From: JBCAWW01 sp039024315
GTDB taxonomy: Bacteria > Bacteroidota > Bacteroidia > J057
Length of the DNA: 13,957 nt
Reading direction: 5' to 3'
Assembly (NCBI GenBank): GCA_039024315.1
Contig: JBCCQN010000213.1
Coordinates: forward strand, 1-13,957
The notes below the pieces were generated by a model. It made no database searches, had not been told where the DNA came from, and was given only the letters and a program-made list of their open reading frames with translations. Below, piece after piece: positions 12,515-13,957 of this stretch. Each line of letters begins with the position of its first letter. Position 1 is the first letter of the stretch. The translations under genes and the position numbers were made by a program.

Positions 12515-12799
12515 TTAAAATCCGGCTACTAAATTGTTTTTATACTCAGGATGACGTTGGATATAGGCCTTGATAAATGGACAGAGCGGCAAGACTCTTT
12601 TGTTGATTTCTCTAGCATAATCCAATACATGCTTAGCCATGGCGCTACCAACTCCCTTGCCTTCCAAACCCACTGGCACTTCTGTATGAGTAAAGACAAT
12701 CTTGTCTGGACGATCCATGTACTCAACTACAGCCGTTTTGCCATCGATCTTGCCTTCGAAACGTCCTTCTTCAGGGTGGTTTGTAATCTCTAATTCCAT
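12515..12799 (-). CDS. Small GNAT acetyltransferase, YjdJ type
   Basis: A 94-aa minimal GCN5-related N-acetyltransferase of the YjdJ-like group. The acetyl-CoA loop GLEGKGVGSAMAKHVLDYARE (about 44-64) and the block VLPLCPFIKAYIQRHPEY (70-87) define the family. Substrates of this compact group are largely unknown. The ATG at 12797-12799 gives the standard start MELEITNHPEEGRF. The frame is open to a GTG at 12838, but those extra 13 residues fall outside the domain. AGGAGG occurs on the minus strand about 20 nt upstream of the ATG, too far for a normal ribosome site. Homologues often sit beside pirin and FMN reductase genes, matching this neighbourhood. It is probably the first gene of a two-gene transcript with the FMN reductase. 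Confidence 0.92.
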   Translation of the reverse strand: MELEITNHPEEGRFEGKIDGKTAVVEYMDRPDKIVFTHTEVPVGLEGKGVGSAMAKHVLDYAREINKRVLPLCPFIKAYIQRHPEYKNNLVAGF

Positions 12800-12926
12800 A
12801 GTATGCAAAATTAACACCATCCTCCTTAAAACTAACACGCTTATTCAATTGTTCGGATAGCTTGCAACTAATGGAGTAATAATCACCACTAACTAGGTAT
12901 TAATCACAAATTTTAACCCCTTTTTT
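12800..12926. promoter_or_regulatory. Divergent promoter region between the GNAT gene and the membrane-protein gene
   Basis: This 127-bp AT-rich gap separates two outward-facing genes and must hold both promoters if the gene calls are right. No convincing TTTG-N19-TAnnTTTG promoter could be picked out. A T-run (TTTTTT) lies immediately before the plus-strand ATG at 12927. Confidence 0.4.
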
Positions 12927-13799
12927 ATGCAAAAAATTACCCTAACGATTCTATTTTTTCTTATTCTCGGTATTCCCATCCTACTGCAAGCGCAGGAAAA
13001 TCCTTTTCCCAAAGAAGCACGCAAAACAGCTCGTAAGGAAGCCAAAGCCAAGCAAAAAGCCTCGCAAACTTATTATTTGGTTATGGGGCTAAACGCTCGC
13101 TACGGTCTGAGTCAAGATTTCCGGATGTCTCGCTCCACTTATAGTGGTGTAGGCATTGGGGGCATTCTCTCTTATCGCATGCGCTCTCCCAAGATTTGGG
13201 AGGAAGTGTTAATGGATTTGTCCTCCGCCACCCATTATACCAGTAGCGAACTCGGGGTGCTGGATAATACTTACGGAGGCATTGATTATCGCCATCTACG
13301 GCACATCAAGGATTTGGGAGCTAAGGAAGATTGGCATTTGTACCTTGGAGGAAGTATTGATACGCGAGCCAATGTCAAAGTCAATGAGGCCTTAGGCAAT
13401 TCCGGTGCTCATTGGGAAGGGATTAGTACCCTGAATCTAGCCGGTGGTTTGCAAAAAGACTTCGAGCTACCGCTTATCAAGAAGCCAGTAAGTATGGATT
13501 ATCAATTGGCCATTCCGCTCTTTGCCTATGTCTATCGAGGCCCTGCCTATTCCCTTTCTGCTTTGGACGATCAAAACCACGTTTTCACTTCTATTTGGGG
13601 GCTGCCACGAGTCAATTCCGAACTTGGGTTGACCTTTCCCTTTGCCAAAAACAATCCTAACCGCCTTCGTGTAGCCTATCGATGGGATTTCTATGGCTTT
13701 AATGACAATGAAATTCATCCGGTACGCTCCGCGCAACACGGCCTCTCGCTTGAACTATTAATAAATCTTGGCAAGCAGAATCTACAGTCGAATGGTTGA
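12927..13799 (+). CDS. Putative outer-membrane beta-barrel protein, 290 aa
   Basis: A Sec signal peptide (MQK, hydrophobic run ILFFLILGIPILLQA, likely cut before QEN) is followed by a short, strongly basic helical segment KEARKTARKEAKAKQKAS (29-46). A beta-rich domain comes next: YYLVMGLNARYGL, YSGVGIGGILSYRM, WHLYLGGSIDTRA, ISTLNLAGGLQKDFEL, YQLAIPLFAYVYRG, LRVAYRWDFYGFN and HGLSLELLINLG. The repeated aromatic-flanked strands and the ending strand point to an outer-membrane barrel of about 8-12 strands. There is no enzymatic motif. The ATG at 12927 is the only one giving the signal peptide. It is monocistronic as far as the window shows. The last codons and stop (13794-13799) lie inside the first unit of the octad array. 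The specific family is unknown. Confidence 0.78.
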   Translation: MQKITLTILFFLILGIPILLQAQENPFPKEARKTARKEAKAKQKASQTYYLVMGLNARYGLSQDFRMSRSTYSGVGIGGILSYRMRSPKIWEEVLMDLSSATHYTSSELGVLDNTYGGIDYRHLRHIKDLGAKEDWHLYLGGSIDTRANVKVNEALGNSGAHWEGISTLNLAGGLQKDFELPLIKKPVSMDYQLAIPLFAYVYRGPAYSLSALDDQNHVFTSIWGLPRVNSELGLTFPFAKNNPNRLRVAYRWDFYGFNDNEIHPVRSAQHGLSLELLINLGKQNLQSNG

Positions 13800-13837
13800 A
13801 GGTTTGATTGGTTGAAGGGTTGAATTTTCGCAGCCTT
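13794..13837. repeat. Short octad array and spacer facing the terminal tandem repeat
   Basis: Four imperfect 8-nt units (GGTTGAAG, GTTTGATT, GGTTGAAG, GGTTGAAT; 13794-13825) run through the stop codon of the membrane-protein gene. A 12-nt spacer follows, before the AACTCAAC array. The TTGA core of these units is complementary to the TCAA core of the array, so the two can pair. Confidence 0.7.
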
Positions 13838-13957
13838 AACTCAACAACTCAACAACTCAACAACTCAACAACTCAACAACTCAACAACTCAACAACTCAA
13901 CAACTCAACAACTCAACAACTCAACAACTCAACAACTCAACAACTCAACAACTCAAC
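13838..13957. repeat. Perfect 8-bp tandem array, 15 copies of AACTCAAC, running off the window
   Basis: From 13838 to the last base, the unit AACTCAAC repeats 15 times without any substitution (120 nt), and the array may continue beyond the window. Perfect identity implies recent expansion or slippage, or an assembly artefact. There is no open frame of note and no spacer structure, so it is not a CRISPR array. Confidence 0.95.

Noticed and set aside
12489..12519. TTTAAACT / AGTTTAAA inverted pair around the GNAT stop codon
   Set aside because: The 8-bp arms are entirely AT-rich with a 15-nt loop and no T-run arrangement, so it is too weak to call a terminator or site.
13838..13957. Possible CRISPR array at the right end
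   Set aside because: The unit is 8 bp and contiguous, with no spacers and no cas gene nearby. It is a simple tandem repeat.

Overview
The window looks like chromosomal DNA of a Bacteroidota bacterium, perhaps of the Saprospiria type. Four things suggest this: Sec signal peptides ending in the QAQ style on outer-membrane beta-barrel-like proteins, an S9B dipeptidyl-peptidase IV, few recognisable Shine-Dalgarno sites, and gene-end repeats built on 7-8 nt periods. The phylum call is moderately secure. The genus is not determined.

Layout. 1-84 is the 3' tail of an unidentified gene. 84-414 holds no gene, but two large inverted-repeat structures. 414-1109 (-) is an outer-membrane protein. 1300-4282 (-) is a tight operon read from right to left: acyl-CoA synthetase, galactose-mutarotase-like epimerase, hotdog acyl-CoA thioesterase, then an intrinsic terminator. 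Across a 34-bp divergent gap, 4317-9220 (+) is a probable five-gene operon: YdeI/OmdA-like protein, D-2-hydroxyacid dehydrogenase, secreted DPP IV, SDR oxidoreductase and a 93-aa protein of unknown function, closed by a strong terminator at 9298-9333.

9436-12799 carries genes often seen together in redox or electrophile stress loci: YceI-family protein, pirin, NAD(P)H-dependent FMN reductase and a small YjdJ-type GNAT. A class D beta-lactamase lipoprotein lies in the middle. Its start codon follows an intrinsic terminator by 13 nt, and its 3' end contains the likely terminator of the opposing FMN reductase. 12927-13799 (+) is a second outer-membrane-type protein. The window ends inside an 8-bp tandem array of 15 copies.

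No defence system, CRISPR array, prophage, RNA gene or insertion sequence was found. The most unusual content is non-coding. Four gene ends (84, 414, 10917, 13799) are overlapped by inverted-repeat structures, three of them built from short direct units of 7 or 8 nt. A separate short motif (AGCGTTCTGCGAAGC and variants) recurs both between and inside genes.
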